Below are positions 12,701-21,490 of a stretch of 64,000 bases of DNA, piece by piece. Numbering within the stretch: position 1 is the first letter of the stretch; the number at the start of each line of letters is the position of its first letter. Source of the stretch: Lithodes maja (Eukaryota; Arthropoda; Malacostraca; Decapoda; Lithodidae); contig JBAKBP010010334.1 in NCBI GenBank assembly GCA_037953745.1, positions 1-64,000 on the forward strand. The letters are read 5' to 3'. A model generated the notes under the pieces. It was not told the origin of the DNA. It searched no databases and was given only the letters and a program-made list of their open reading frames with translations. Position numbers and translations under genes: made by a program.

Positions 12701-14863
12701 AAATTGTTCAAGCAAACCCTTCAGTTGCACGGTATATGTTCTGTAGTGTCGTCAGCCTACCATCCCGAGAGTCAGGGAGTCTTGGAGCGGTGGCACTCGA
12801 CCCTGAAGAGTATGCTACGCTGTTACTGTGCAGAACATGACACTGATTGGGATTTGGGTCTGCCGTATGTTCTGTTCGCTGCACGTGAAGTCCCAGGAGA
12901 GAGCCTGGGGTTCAGTCCAAATCAACTAGTCTTTGGCCATAATGTGAGAGGACCTTTAAGTATGGTGAAAGAGATCTGGGAGGGCGAAGAGAAGCCGGGG
13001 TCTGTACTTAAATATATCCTTGAGAGCCGGGAGAGACTTATAGGTTGCATGGCAGCGGCAGGTAATAACTTGGTTAATGCACAGGCGGTCATGAAGCACC
13101 AGTATGACGCCAAGGTGAAGCTTCGGGAGTTTTCGGTGGGTCAGGAGGTAATGTTGCTTTTACCTTTGCCTGGACACCCCCTTTCTGCCAAGTTTATTGG
13201 GCCGTATGTGGTGGCTAAGAAACTGTCCGACCTTGATTATCTCGTTGCAACACCTGACCGTAGAAAAAAACATCAGTTATGTCATGTTAACCTCATGAAA
13301 GAGTATGTGAGACGCCCCTCAGAGCCTCTCACTGTCCCTGTGCTGGCCTGCAGCGGCCAGGGTGGAGAAGGAGGTGGGGACAGTCATGCTGCTGAGGAGG
13401 ATAGCTGGGACTGTGTCATTTCCGCGGAACAGTGGGCGGGGAATACTGAACAAGAGGCTAGGCAAGCTGTAAGTCACCTGCCTGAGCACCAGGGTGCTGC
13501 TGTCCTAGGCCTGTTCAGGTCATACCCCTCTGTTTTCGCCGAACACCCAGGTCTCACTACTCAGGTAACGCACGACGTGGACGTCGGTGATAATGTGCCC
13601 TTCAAGTCAGTGCCCTACCGTGTGCCCCCGGTAAAGTTGCCAGCTTTACGGGAGGAGTTAAAGTACATGGTTGAGAGAGGGATGATCACTGAAGGTTATG
13701 TGAAGTGGACATCACCCGTCACGTTGCAGCCAAAACCTGACGGCAAGGTGCGGTTCTGCATAGATTTTCGTAGGCTAAATGGCTTGACCACTACCAACCC
13801 TTACCCTTTGCCTCGAGTTGACGACAGCGTGGACAAGATAGGGAATGCAAAGTACCTTACTAAAATTGATCTTGTAAAAGGCTACTGGCAAGTACCCCTG
13901 TCGGACCGAGCTAAGCAAGTTTGTGGTTTTGTGGTAGATGGCAAGACCTACCAATGTAACGTAATGCCTTATGGGCTTAAGAACGCACCTGCCACGTTTC
14001 AGAACCTGATGAACGATATTTGTGACGAAATCCCTAACTGCACGGTCTACCTTGATGACGTGATAGTGTATGATGACAATTTTGATAATCACCTAAGGCA
14101 CTTAGAGACCCTGTTTGGGAAGTTGCACGATGCTGGGCTGGTGGTGAACCTGAGGAAGTGCGAGTTTGTAAAGGCTACTGTGCAGTATCTTGGCTTCGTG
14201 GTCGGGTTAGGCCGGGTGTGCCCCCCCCTGAGCAAGATACAGGCTATCAATATGTTTCCCAGGCCCACCACTAAGCGCCAGGTCATGCGGTTCCTAGGTA
14301 TGATAGGCTATTATAGGCGCTTCATCCGGGGATACTCTACTGTCTTAGCACCGTTAACTGATCTACTGTCGAAGTCAGTGAAGTTCTGTTGGGCTGCGGA
14401 GTGTCAGAGGGCTTTCGACCTAGTCAAGCACCTGCTGTGTACACATCCGATTTTGAGAGCCCCAGACTTCTCCAGGAGTTTTCAGCTGGCGACTGATGCC
14501 AGCGGTGTGGGTGCCGGGGCAGTGTTACTGCAGACTGATTCCGAGGGCTTGGAACACCCAGTGAGCTTCTTTTCTCGCAAGTTTAATTCGGCACAAAGGA
14601 ATTACTCAACTATAGAGAAGGAGCTTCTTGCTATCGTTTTGTCGCTCAAACATTTCGAAGTTTATGTTCCAGCCTACGGCCCGGTAGTGACGATTTATAC
14701 GGACCATCATCCCTTGAAATTCCTAAATCAGTTTCACAATCGGAATATGCGGTTGACCAGGTGGTCCCTAATGCTCCAAGAGTATAATCTCAACATTCAG
14801 CATATTGCCGGGAGTGAGAACGTGATAGCAGATTGTCTATCAAGGGTTGATGATCCAGGATAG
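9791..14863 (+). CDS. Gag-Pol polyprotein, Gmr1 order (Gag-PR-INT-RT-RNase H)
   Basis: Single 1690-residue frame. Gag: an N-terminal part, then a capsid-like segment with a SCAN-like region at about 289-380 (includes an LFYLEQFYKC stretch), then a CCHC knuckle with C458, C461, H466, C471. Protease: DTGAS at 545-549. Integrase: H833, H840, C870, C873 zinc module; D904, D963, E999 giving exact D-D35-E spacing; and a GPY-type module after the core. Reverse transcriptase: YLDD at 1420-1423. RNase H: TDAS with D1569. Standard Ty3 elements put integrase last; here it precedes RT, as described for Gmr1-type elements. Gag and Pol are fused with no frameshift. The ATG at 9791 is the first in-frame start after the leader. 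The protein would form virus-like particles and copy and integrate the element. Confidence 0.96.
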   Translation: MSNDSSFTGEDNMVQPSNQQVQQMFGEGSVISGERDARAFLQTPLTEQRLQAIDCYGLRCLATVLGRDCPDSWPKKNLVACLLGDGDGAVGGVGSWGVPSKPPFHSTPELGPQPASLSTMQQEGSQGQAGLPVNTSRCGSPILCSPPPGLSPEMLFQLELAKFKLQETQIQQASIERIEVARIQANQDATRYQAEMDVEKSRVETTGRHLGGGHRVTDSLSHLIKLVPAFDETAVTEFFARFEKKCREYDWPEVKWAALVSSRLVGKGLKAYDALSLDESVVYGLVKEAVLRAYELQPETYRLKFRGVNKKSDVSFMEHARDLTDACNNWFRSEHAESAEEIKQLFYLEQFYKCTGTDLTLNIKEKCPKTVEEAAKMADFRLSLIRGCGAAQRAESGQKGRYTPPTRVFDNNKSYDTHNHTKCIAPNNTYKHRPLPFTKGQAPSSPAQGKKPIGDVKCYKCQKLGHYSRECPSNTPAKPVSLVHSIGVSLKAAATARGRLSAAEAHAVKKRTEGSTPVRDTFCRHRGHGFVSWGSELRRVDLLRDTGASQTLLRNFTGKPINAARVVVVQGINATRSYPLVRLELRVGEVCRELDVGIVECLPVEGVDLLLGNDFAVPTSGTPPLVVAERAADVDGENREWVGRCQQDEMACVVTRSRSAAPAQPSTQPRGQWRKDQEKVAKGRKRDIDSAALLGDSVLGPVINTGVDSGPDMVCNKAELGKTSREARAVARATKAVEPTSRGNVLLQNHLDALTPRDISEQQLQDASLARYSNGAIELEEDGDAKPGDFFRLNRILYRRFLDPKSKWEGGARVVDQVVVPNKYRESLLCLAHDVPVAGHLGVTKTLAALGRFFWWPGVKADVCAWVAGCATCQTTGKPNQTIPKAPLFPIPVTGPPFSKVVVDLVGPFPPTSSGNKFLLTIMDVATRYPDAYPMRNGSAKAVVKNLLLFCSRYGFPREVQSDQGSNFTSKLFKQTLQLHGICSVVSSAYHPESQGVLERWHSTLKSMLRCYCAEHDTDWDLGLPYVLFAAREVPGESLGFSPNQLVFGHNVRGPLSMVKEIWEGEEKPGSVLKYILESRERLIGCMAAAGNNLVNAQAVMKHQYDAKVKLREFSVGQEVMLLLPLPGHPLSAKFIGPYVVAKKLSDLDYLVATPDRRKKHQLCHVNLMKEYVRRPSEPLTVPVLACSGQGGEGGGDSHAAEEDSWDCVISAEQWAGNTEQEARQAVSHLPEHQGAAVLGLFRSYPSVFAEHPGLTTQVTHDVDVGDNVPFKSVPYRVPPVKLPALREELKYMVERGMITEGYVKWTSPVTLQPKPDGKVRFCIDFRRLNGLTTTNPYPLPRVDDSVDKIGNAKYLTKIDLVKGYWQVPLSDRAKQVCGFVVDGKTYQCNVMPYGLKNAPATFQNLMNDICDEIPNCTVYLDDVIVYDDNFDNHLRHLETLFGKLHDAGLVVNLRKCEFVKATVQYLGFVVGLGRVCPPLSKIQAINMFPRPTTKRQVMRFLGMIGYYRRFIRGYSTVLAPLTDLLSKSVKFCWAAECQRAFDLVKHLLCTHPILRAPDFSRSFQLATDASGVGAGAVLLQTDSEGLEHPVSFFSRKFNSAQRNYSTIEKELLAIVLSLKHFEVYVPAYGPVVTIYTDHHPLKFLNQFHNRNMRLTRWSLMLQEYNLNIQHIAGSENVIADCLSRVDDPG

Positions 14864-15143
14864 TCGTGCACGGTGTGTGGGTTGAGCAGGAGTAAAATTA
14901 GGCTATCATAACGCCGTCCAAAAAGATTATAAAACAATAAAATAAACGAGAATTTTTTTTTTAGTTTTGTAAGTCTTTATTGTTGTAGCATGATGCATGC
15001 GATATTGTGTTTTATGTATAATTCACACTTCAGTTGTTGTGCACCTTTTGCAATTAGTGGCAGCTAAGGGTAGCAGGTCGGTTGGTTGCCTGTCAGATTT
15101 TGATAATGCTTCTAAGGTCGATTATCTAAAATCTTGGGGGGGC
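14864..15143 (+). other. 3' untranslated segment and polypurine tract, copy 2
   Basis: Same layout as copy 1, ending in a G-run at about 15136-15142 plus a C before the LTR. The G-run is shorter than in copy 1. Confidence 0.8.
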
Positions 15144-16951
15144 TGTGACGCACCCAGTGCGTGGCAACGTAACCTGATTGTACTCCTTGGTACTCCACTG
15201 TACCGCCACGGTACCGCGCTGTACCGTGCTGGCTGCTTATATTGAGTGTGACAACGTATAACTATGTTCTTTGTATCTCTGCAAAGGTCTCGTCATGTGC
15301 TAACCAGTGGTGGGTTTTGTTTTAAGCCATGTCGAGACCTTCCATTTAATATGTAGTATCAATAGAGAAGTTGATAGATAAGACAATGGGAGTTTAGAGA
15401 GAGAGAGTGAGTTAGTCTTCAGAGCGAGAGGGTAGCGGTGCGCCACGCTGCCGGGGGGGTGGTTGCCAGACGTATGGACCGGTTGGCAGCCCTGCGCTTA
15501 TAGCTAGGTGCGACAGGGTTGGTAGTACATTGCCGCCTGCCTATGCTGCCTGGGCTGCCCATGTTGTCGTACAGCACATTGCCTGGAGGCTCGCTGTGTG
15601 CTCTATGACCAGGTTGCCTAGAACCTTTGAGATTCTAACATCCCTTGCCCTCTCTCCCAACTTCTCACGGTTGCACTCTTTCTCTCTGACGACATTACTC
15701 TCATTTCATTCTTCTCTCTATTTAAATGCATACCCTTCCCTTGAGGTCCTAAAGGAGTTTCAGCACTCACCTCTCGTATTACTCTTAGGACAAGCATATA
15801 TTTACATGTATTAGATTTAAGGGGTTAATGTGAACAGCGATCTTCTTGATGAGGATAGTTGGTGAACGTTCTACATGTTCACGAGTTATATGCCCAGCTC
15901 ATCATCCAATTTGTGACTAGACTAGTGCCATGTGTAAGAGCCCGACCATGCCCAGGAGTTGTCTGTAGAGGGGCGAGGACTTAGCCTTGATTTGCCTACC
16001 GAGCCAGGAGCGAGTGTAGTACCAGAGACTACAGCTCGCTCGTAGTGCCGGTATAGTAGAGTAACGTAATTTATCTGTCCTTGTGTTCTCTGCAGTCTTT
16101 TCCTGGGTTCTCGCTTTCGGTGCTGGGACTCGTTGTTCCTGTGACTTGGCCTGCTAGCTAGAACACATGGGGATGATGAGTGGGTTATATCTTTATTTTA
16201 CTATGCATTGCAGCTCTCTTTAAGTTTATGTATGTAACACTTTACAATACACATTACTCACACACAAGACAACACTATTAATACTTTCATGTATCAATTA
16301 ACTGCACTGTCGTTTTGCTGCTGTGTCCGGAGTTCCGTTGCGTAGGGCGCATACGGACTCAGAGGGGAGACAGAGTGAGAGAAGCGAAGTAGCCTATGCG
16401 GTAGTAGGCTACCAGCGCAGTACTGTTGCCTGCAACCTTTTAGTTATTCCAAGTATAGATTCATTATTACAATAAGTGACTACTATTTATGTTCCTTCCA
16501 TGTGTATTATTAGGTATCTACTGGATCATGAACATCTTGTATGCTACATGCTAGTGCATGTTAGTAGGGGACAGTTATTCTAGTGCACGCGCTTTCAAGT
16601 AGGCGTGTACATTTGTCATTTAGCATTTCACTGTCATACCTTTAGCCTGCTTCTATTCTACATTATTAGAGGCTTAATATTAACGTAGTTTCTTGAGTAT
16701 TGCATTTCTTTAGTAATAACGTAACCTATAAATGTCTGAGGGAGTTTAGCCTCATAGCCTACCCCTGTTGTACACTTTCGCCGAGTTAAGGTACCTCGTT
16801 ACCATAGACGATAACTCTGTAGGGCGTTGGTGCTTTTGTTGTCTGGAGCATATAGTATTTGGGACTGGAATCGAGCGTGTCGTTGTCACATAAGCCATTT
16901 CTGTCCTACGATCAAGAATCCCGAATATGTATTGCCGATCCAGCCGTAACA
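15144..16951 (+). repeat. 3' LTR of Gmr1-like copy 2
   Basis: 1808 bp, nearly identical to 7716-9520. It ends CCGTAACA and is followed by ATATATAAAAC. Confidence 0.95.
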
Positions 16952-17087
16952 ATATATAAAACAATATCACCGAATACTTAACATTAATATTCATGGTTTA
17001 AGCTAAGGACATTGCGGACACAAACTATGATATGAAAACAACAACGAAAGTGACCTCGAAGCTCCTATACTATATAGTTTTCTTTAT
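16952..17087. other. Short AT-rich flank
   Basis: Spacer between the LTR element and the 3' tail of a reversed LINE fragment. Nothing recognised. Confidence 0.5.
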
Positions 17088-17905
17088 AATAACAATAATA
17101 ATAATATTTATTCAGTTAGCATTTTACAATGTTGGTACCACATAATATGTTACAAATATGACATGTACCAGCTTTGCATAATTCCAACTAAGGATAGCCC
17201 AATGAGGCCGTTAGGCGTATTTCCATTGGGGTCCTTGTGGTATTAGGTATGCTGGGGAAAAAGGGGAGAATAAAAATTGTAAATGAATATGATTAGTAGA
17301 TACTTTGGAGAAAGTATTTCTAGGGGGTTATATTAAGATACCTTACATTCTATAGTTGGACTGGTCAAAATGTTTAAGTAATAATTTTAGTTTGTTTTGC
17401 CTATCTCTTATGTCGTATTTAGTAGTAGACATAAGCTTGGTGCTCCCTTCTCGCAGCTGTTCGGTTCAGGTGCTCCTTCAAGCTACGTCTGAAGGAATAC
17501 AATATTCTCTTTTCACGGACTGACTGGGGTAGGTTGTTCCAGTCTTTGATGGCAGTGAAGAAGAATGTTAGTTTACCCTGTCCTTGGATTCGCGGAACCG
17601 TAAAATTATACATCCTATTCCGAGTATTGTGTCCATTCCTTTCATTTGTTTTAACAAAATTACTCTTTAACCCCTTCATTACCGGTGCCGGTATTTAGCT
17701 TTATTCTGGCTACTATTAGTCGATGTTATTCAGCTTAAAAAGGGACTCCAGCAATTGACAGGCTTTGAACTGTCGCCCTTAACCCCTTTTACTGCTACAG
17801 ATCCTTCTTAAACTGCACAAAATCGTCTAAATATAGCTAGGATAAAATGAAAAAGACATCCCCGGTACAGAAGGGGTTAAATACTCTGGAGCCCTATCAT
17901 AAAGA
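17088..17905 (-). pseudogene. 5'-truncated LINE, C-terminal end of RT ORF plus 3' UTR
   Basis: Coding remnant runs on the minus strand from about 17905 to the stop at 17419, interrupted by a MITE at 17667-17880. It contains the DWNNLP-type motif (near 17520) typical of the last 60-80 residues after the RT domain in LINE ORF2 proteins. The 3' UTR continues to an (ATT)n-like tail at 17088-17112. Text on both sides of the MITE joins in frame across one TTAA. The clade is not resolved; the tail and motif fit L2/CR1-type LINEs. Confidence 0.75.
17667..17880. mobile_element. TTAA MITE (family C) inside a LINE
   Basis: 214 bp with TTAA at each edge and inverted ends TTAACCCCTTCATTACCGG / CCGGTACAGAAGGGGTTAA. 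Removing it with one TTAA restores the flanking LINE reading frame, which is direct evidence that TTAA is a target duplication. The interior shares short blocks with the 56465 element. Confidence 0.85.
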
Positions 17906-17912
17906 TAAAATA

Positions 17913-18025
17913 ATGTCGAGTAAGGGGAAAAGGGAGGAAGTTGATGAAAAATTGTATTCATGGCAGGTTGTTAAAAATACGGGTGGGAAAGTCACACTCA
18001 AGAAGCAGGATAGTAGAATAGGTAT
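17913..18025 (+). pseudogene. CR1 ORF1, first segment
   Basis: Begins with ATG at 17913 and is lysine-rich, with a YSWQVVKN stretch. It runs into the 11-bp duplication AGAATAGGTAT at 18015-18025 and resumes after the RTE insertion with a VTNTFSPL motif of the type seen in CR1 ORF1 proteins. Confidence 0.75.
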
Positions 18026-20736
18026 CTATCTATCTATCTATTGCCTGACGCCGTGATCCCCGAAGGGGTGGCCACGAACGAACCGCCCCCATGCACCTCT
18101 GTCCCCAGTCAGTCGACGCCCCTCCCCCCAACCAGCACCGCCTTCATTCATGTAGTTCCTCACTCCATCCTTCCACCTCATATTCGGTCTACCTCTCCCC
18201 CTCTGTCCCTCCACCTCGCTCTCGTACACCCTCTTAGTCATTCTCTCGCCTTCCATACGTTCCATATGGCCGAACCATCTCAAGTTGTTCCTTTTCACAC
18301 TTTCCAGCACATCTACCTCCACACCACACCTCCTTCTTACTTCCTCATTAGTCTGTCTATCCCTCCATGTAATTCCGCACGCACACCTTAAGTAATTCAT
18401 TTCCACTGCTCTCACTCTTGGTCTGAGTCTCTCAACCAACGTCCATGCTTCGCTTCCGTAAGTCAGTGTCGGGATTACCACACTGTCATGCAAGGACTTC
18501 TTCACTTCCATACTGACCACCCTATTTCTTGTTACTGCTTTTAGCGTTCCTACAACCCTCTTCCCCTGTTGTACCCTCTCCCGCACCTCTTCATCCATAG
18601 TCCCATCTTTACTCAACACACTGCCCAGATACTTAAAAGAGTTGATGATCTCCATAGCCTGACCGTTCAGCTTCACCTCACACTCTGTGACTTCACCCCT
18701 TTCGAAGACCATAACCTTGCTCTTCCCCGTATTTACCTTCAAATTCCGTTTTTCGCACACTGTTCCAAACTCATTTACCAGACCCTGCAACTCCCATTCA
18801 TTATCACTCATCAGAACTGTATCATCCGCAAACAGAAGTATAGGTAGCTTCCACTCAATTCCCTCCCTTTTCAGCGATACACCAACATCCACTGCTCTTG
18901 ATAGTATTTCTTTCATAACTCCATCCATATATACAGTAAACAACCACGGGGACATCACACACCCCTGTTTCAAACCAACATTCAGGTCAAAGAACTCGCT
19001 CTGCTCACTCTCCACACGTACTGCCGCCTTTGCACCCTCATACATGCTCTTCACTGCTTTCAGCAACTTGCCCTCTACTCCGTATATTCTAAGTACTTTC
19101 CACAAACCTTCTCTATCCACTCTGTCATAGGCCTTCTCCAAGTCCATAAAGGCAACATACACCTTTTGTTTCTTCTCCAGATACTTCTCCACAACACAAT
19201 TCAGGGTAAAAATCTGATCTACACATCCTCTTCCCTTCCTAAAGCCTCCCTGCTCGTCGCCTATCCATTTCTCCGTTCTCACTCTCACTCTCTCAATCAC
19301 TACCCTACTGTATACCTTCCCTACTACGCTTAGAAGACATATTCCTCGGTGGTTACCACACACTCCTCTTTCCCCTTTGCCCTTATATAGGGGGACTATT
19401 ATGCCAGTCTTCCAGTCATCGGGTGCACTCCCCTTCTCCCATGCTAGTTTGCACATTTTCCATACCCATTCTATCACTATCTCACCACCATACCTCAACA
19501 TTTCCCCACACACTCCATCTGTTCCTGGTGCTTTCCCCAACTTCACTCTTTTCATGGCTTCCCACACTTCTGACCTCCTGATCCCCACCTCCTCCTCCAC
19601 TACTTATCTTCTTCTCTCTCCCATACCATATCCAGCTATGTTTGCTGGCTCTTCATTCCTTTCATTTAGCAACTCACTGAAGTACTCCCTCCATCTTTCG
19701 ACTCTCTCTTGCTTCTCGGCTAGCATTCTCCCATTCTTATCTTTCACACCCTTACTGTTTCCCTTGCTACCTTCCCTAACTTTCTTGACTTCTTTCCAGA
19801 ACAGTTTCTTACTCTCCCTCCATTTTACACTCAGATTCCTTCCAAATTCCTCATCTACTCTTCTCTTACTTTCCTTCACTACTCTCTTCACCACCCTCTT
19901 ACTCTCCACGTACCTCGCTCGTTTCTGTCTCTCGGAATCTTCATTCCCTCTACTACCCAACCACTCTCTATATGCTTTCTTCTTTTCTTCCACAGCTATT
20001 CTTACCTCTTCTGTCCACCATGCTGTACCTTTCACTCCCCTCCCTCTTCTCCTCACTCCACACACCTCCTCACATGCTGCACAGATCTCATCCTTAAACA
20101 CCTTGCTCATCTCCTCCACTTCCTCCATAACTTCCAGGTCGAACCCACCTAGTCGTCTTTCCACTGCTCTCCTGTACTCCTCCCTGACTTCCTCCTCCTG
20201 CAACCTCTCCACCCTCCTCACCATTCCACCCTCCTCTCGCCTCCCTCCCGCTCTCCTCACCCACTTCTTTTGTATCCTAACCTTAGCTACCACTACATAA
20301 TGATCAGACAGACCCCCTCCAATACCCCTATACACCCTAGCATCCATCACAGATTTCTTCATTCGTTCATCCACACATACATAATCAATCAATGACTTTC
20401 GTTCCACCACTGTCTTATCCTTCATCGTCAACATCCGTTTCCACGTGTACCTGTGGATCATTCTGTGTCGGAAGAAGGTGTTGGCTATCCACAGCCTCCT
20501 CCCCACACATACGTCCACAAGTGCACTACCATTCCCATTCACCTCTGATGGTACCCCCCACCCTCCCACCACTCCCTCAACTTTCCTATCACCCACCTTA
20601 CCATTCATATCCCCAATCAGAAATATTCTTTCGTTCTTGTCAAACTTCTCCAGGCACGCCTCCACATTCATCCAGAACTCCTCTTTCTTTCTTTCAAGTA
20701 TATCCTCTGTCGGGGCATACACGCATACAATCACCC
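18026..20736 (-). mobile_element. RTE-like LINE, 5'-truncated, with (GATA)n tail
   Basis: Minus-strand LINE flanked by a perfect 11-bp duplication (AGAATAGGTAT at 18015-18025 and 20737-20747). It starts inside the endonuclease domain and ends in a short (ATAG)n tail that begins immediately at the ORF stop. A minimal 3' UTR plus tetranucleotide tail is typical of RTE elements. It lies inside CR1 ORF1. Confidence 0.9.
18038..20736 (-). pseudogene. RTE-like endonuclease/reverse transcriptase ORF, one in-frame stop
   Basis: One frame, read right to left. The C-terminal part of an AP endonuclease comes first (VCVYAPTE, GDMN, SDHYVV motifs; its N-terminus is lost by truncation). A basic linker follows, then an in-frame TAA at 19604-19606, then the RT domain (GFRKGRGC, DLEKAYDRV, GLKQGCVMSP, and FADDTVLMS near 18812-18835), and an RTE-style C-terminus with LRWFGHMERM. 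The stop codon TAG at 18038-18040 is itself part of the first tail repeats. The first nine residues of the longest frame (20737-20764) come from CR1 and not from this element. Apart from the TAA the frame is clean, so the insertion is fairly young. Confidence 0.9.
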
Positions 20737-20747
20737 AGAATAGGTAT

Positions 20748-20858
20748 GAGTGTGACAAATACATTCTCTCCTTTGCGAGACGAATGTGAGGGAAAAGAGA
20801 GTCAGGATAAGGGAGGGTTAGCCGAAGTGCCTGCCGCCGACTCAGCTCCTACCGCTGA
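20748..20858 (+). pseudogene. CR1 ORF1, second segment
   Basis: Short coding stretch between the RTE and Harbinger insertions. Its frame continues the first segment across the 11-bp duplication and runs into the esterase segment at 26714 across the TGA duplication. Confidence 0.75.
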
Positions 20859-20890
20859 TGGTGGGGTCACACATTCACGTATATTGCTCC
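20859..20890 (+). repeat. Harbinger left terminal inverted repeat
   Basis: 32 bp identical, inverted, to 26679-26710. Preceded by TGA. Confidence 0.95.
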
Positions 20891-21490
20891 CGTCAGCTCC
20901 CGTCTGTTGTAAACGAAGGTATATTGGTAGTTGGCAACCGATTACGTAAAACGTAATGGCATAATACGCAAAACGTAAATGAAATTACGGCCAGTCGGGG
21001 GGGGGTACTCACGCATGGCGCGAGTAGAAACGAGTAGCCCACGTGGGTCGGGAATGTTGTGGGTGCGGCCAAGGCCGCGCGGTTGTTGATTCGAGTTGAA
21101 TCAAGAACGTGGCTCGCCCTCACGTATGTCAAAAGACGGGAACACTTACGACCGACCTGGCCACCACGGCCGTCTGACCAGAGCAGCCTCGTCAGACGTA
21201 GCAGCTACCCCGTCAGACGAGAGCTGCTCTTGTCAATCGTAGAAAGTTCTCGTCGAACGTGGAAGTATACGTTCGTTTGGCAACGCCGCCGCACTGTGTG
21301 TTGCCGGGAAGACGCGGCAATGTCGTACGGGGGGGTATATAGGGACAGCGGGAGTGACTGCCGTCATACCTCACACCACACCACGACGACCACCACCATC
21401 CCTGCTACTCTGCCACCCTGCCACCCTGCCTGCCACCCTGCCACCCTCTGCTGCCACCCTCTGCACGCTGCCCTGTCCTGCCCTGTCACC
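20891..21490. promoter_or_regulatory. Harbinger left subterminal region / 5' flank of MADF gene
   Basis: CpG-rich for this window, with several direct and inverted short repeats based on ACGTAAA and CGTC(A/T)GACG near 20940-21250. Such subterminal repeats are candidate transposase or MADF binding sites, and the promoter of the plus-strand gene should lie here. No core promoter is certain. Confidence 0.4.

Larger units (their letters stand above)
7716..16951 (+). mobile_element. Complete Gmr1-like Ty3 LTR retrotransposon, copy 2
   Basis: 9236 bp element with two LTRs, a tRNA-type primer site start, one uninterrupted gag-pol frame and a polypurine tract. The flanks read ATAT immediately before 7716 and after 16951, a probable 4-bp target duplication in an AT-rich site. 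The LTRs differ by about three substitutions and one 3-bp indel in 1.8 kb by eye, so insertion was recent. No envelope frame is present. Nothing visible prevents activity, though that cannot be shown from sequence. Confidence 0.95.

Noticed and set aside
18041..20949. Plus-strand Ser/Thr/Pro/Leu-rich frames
   Set aside because: Antisense shadows of the RTE LINE, whose codon use leaves the opposite strand open.
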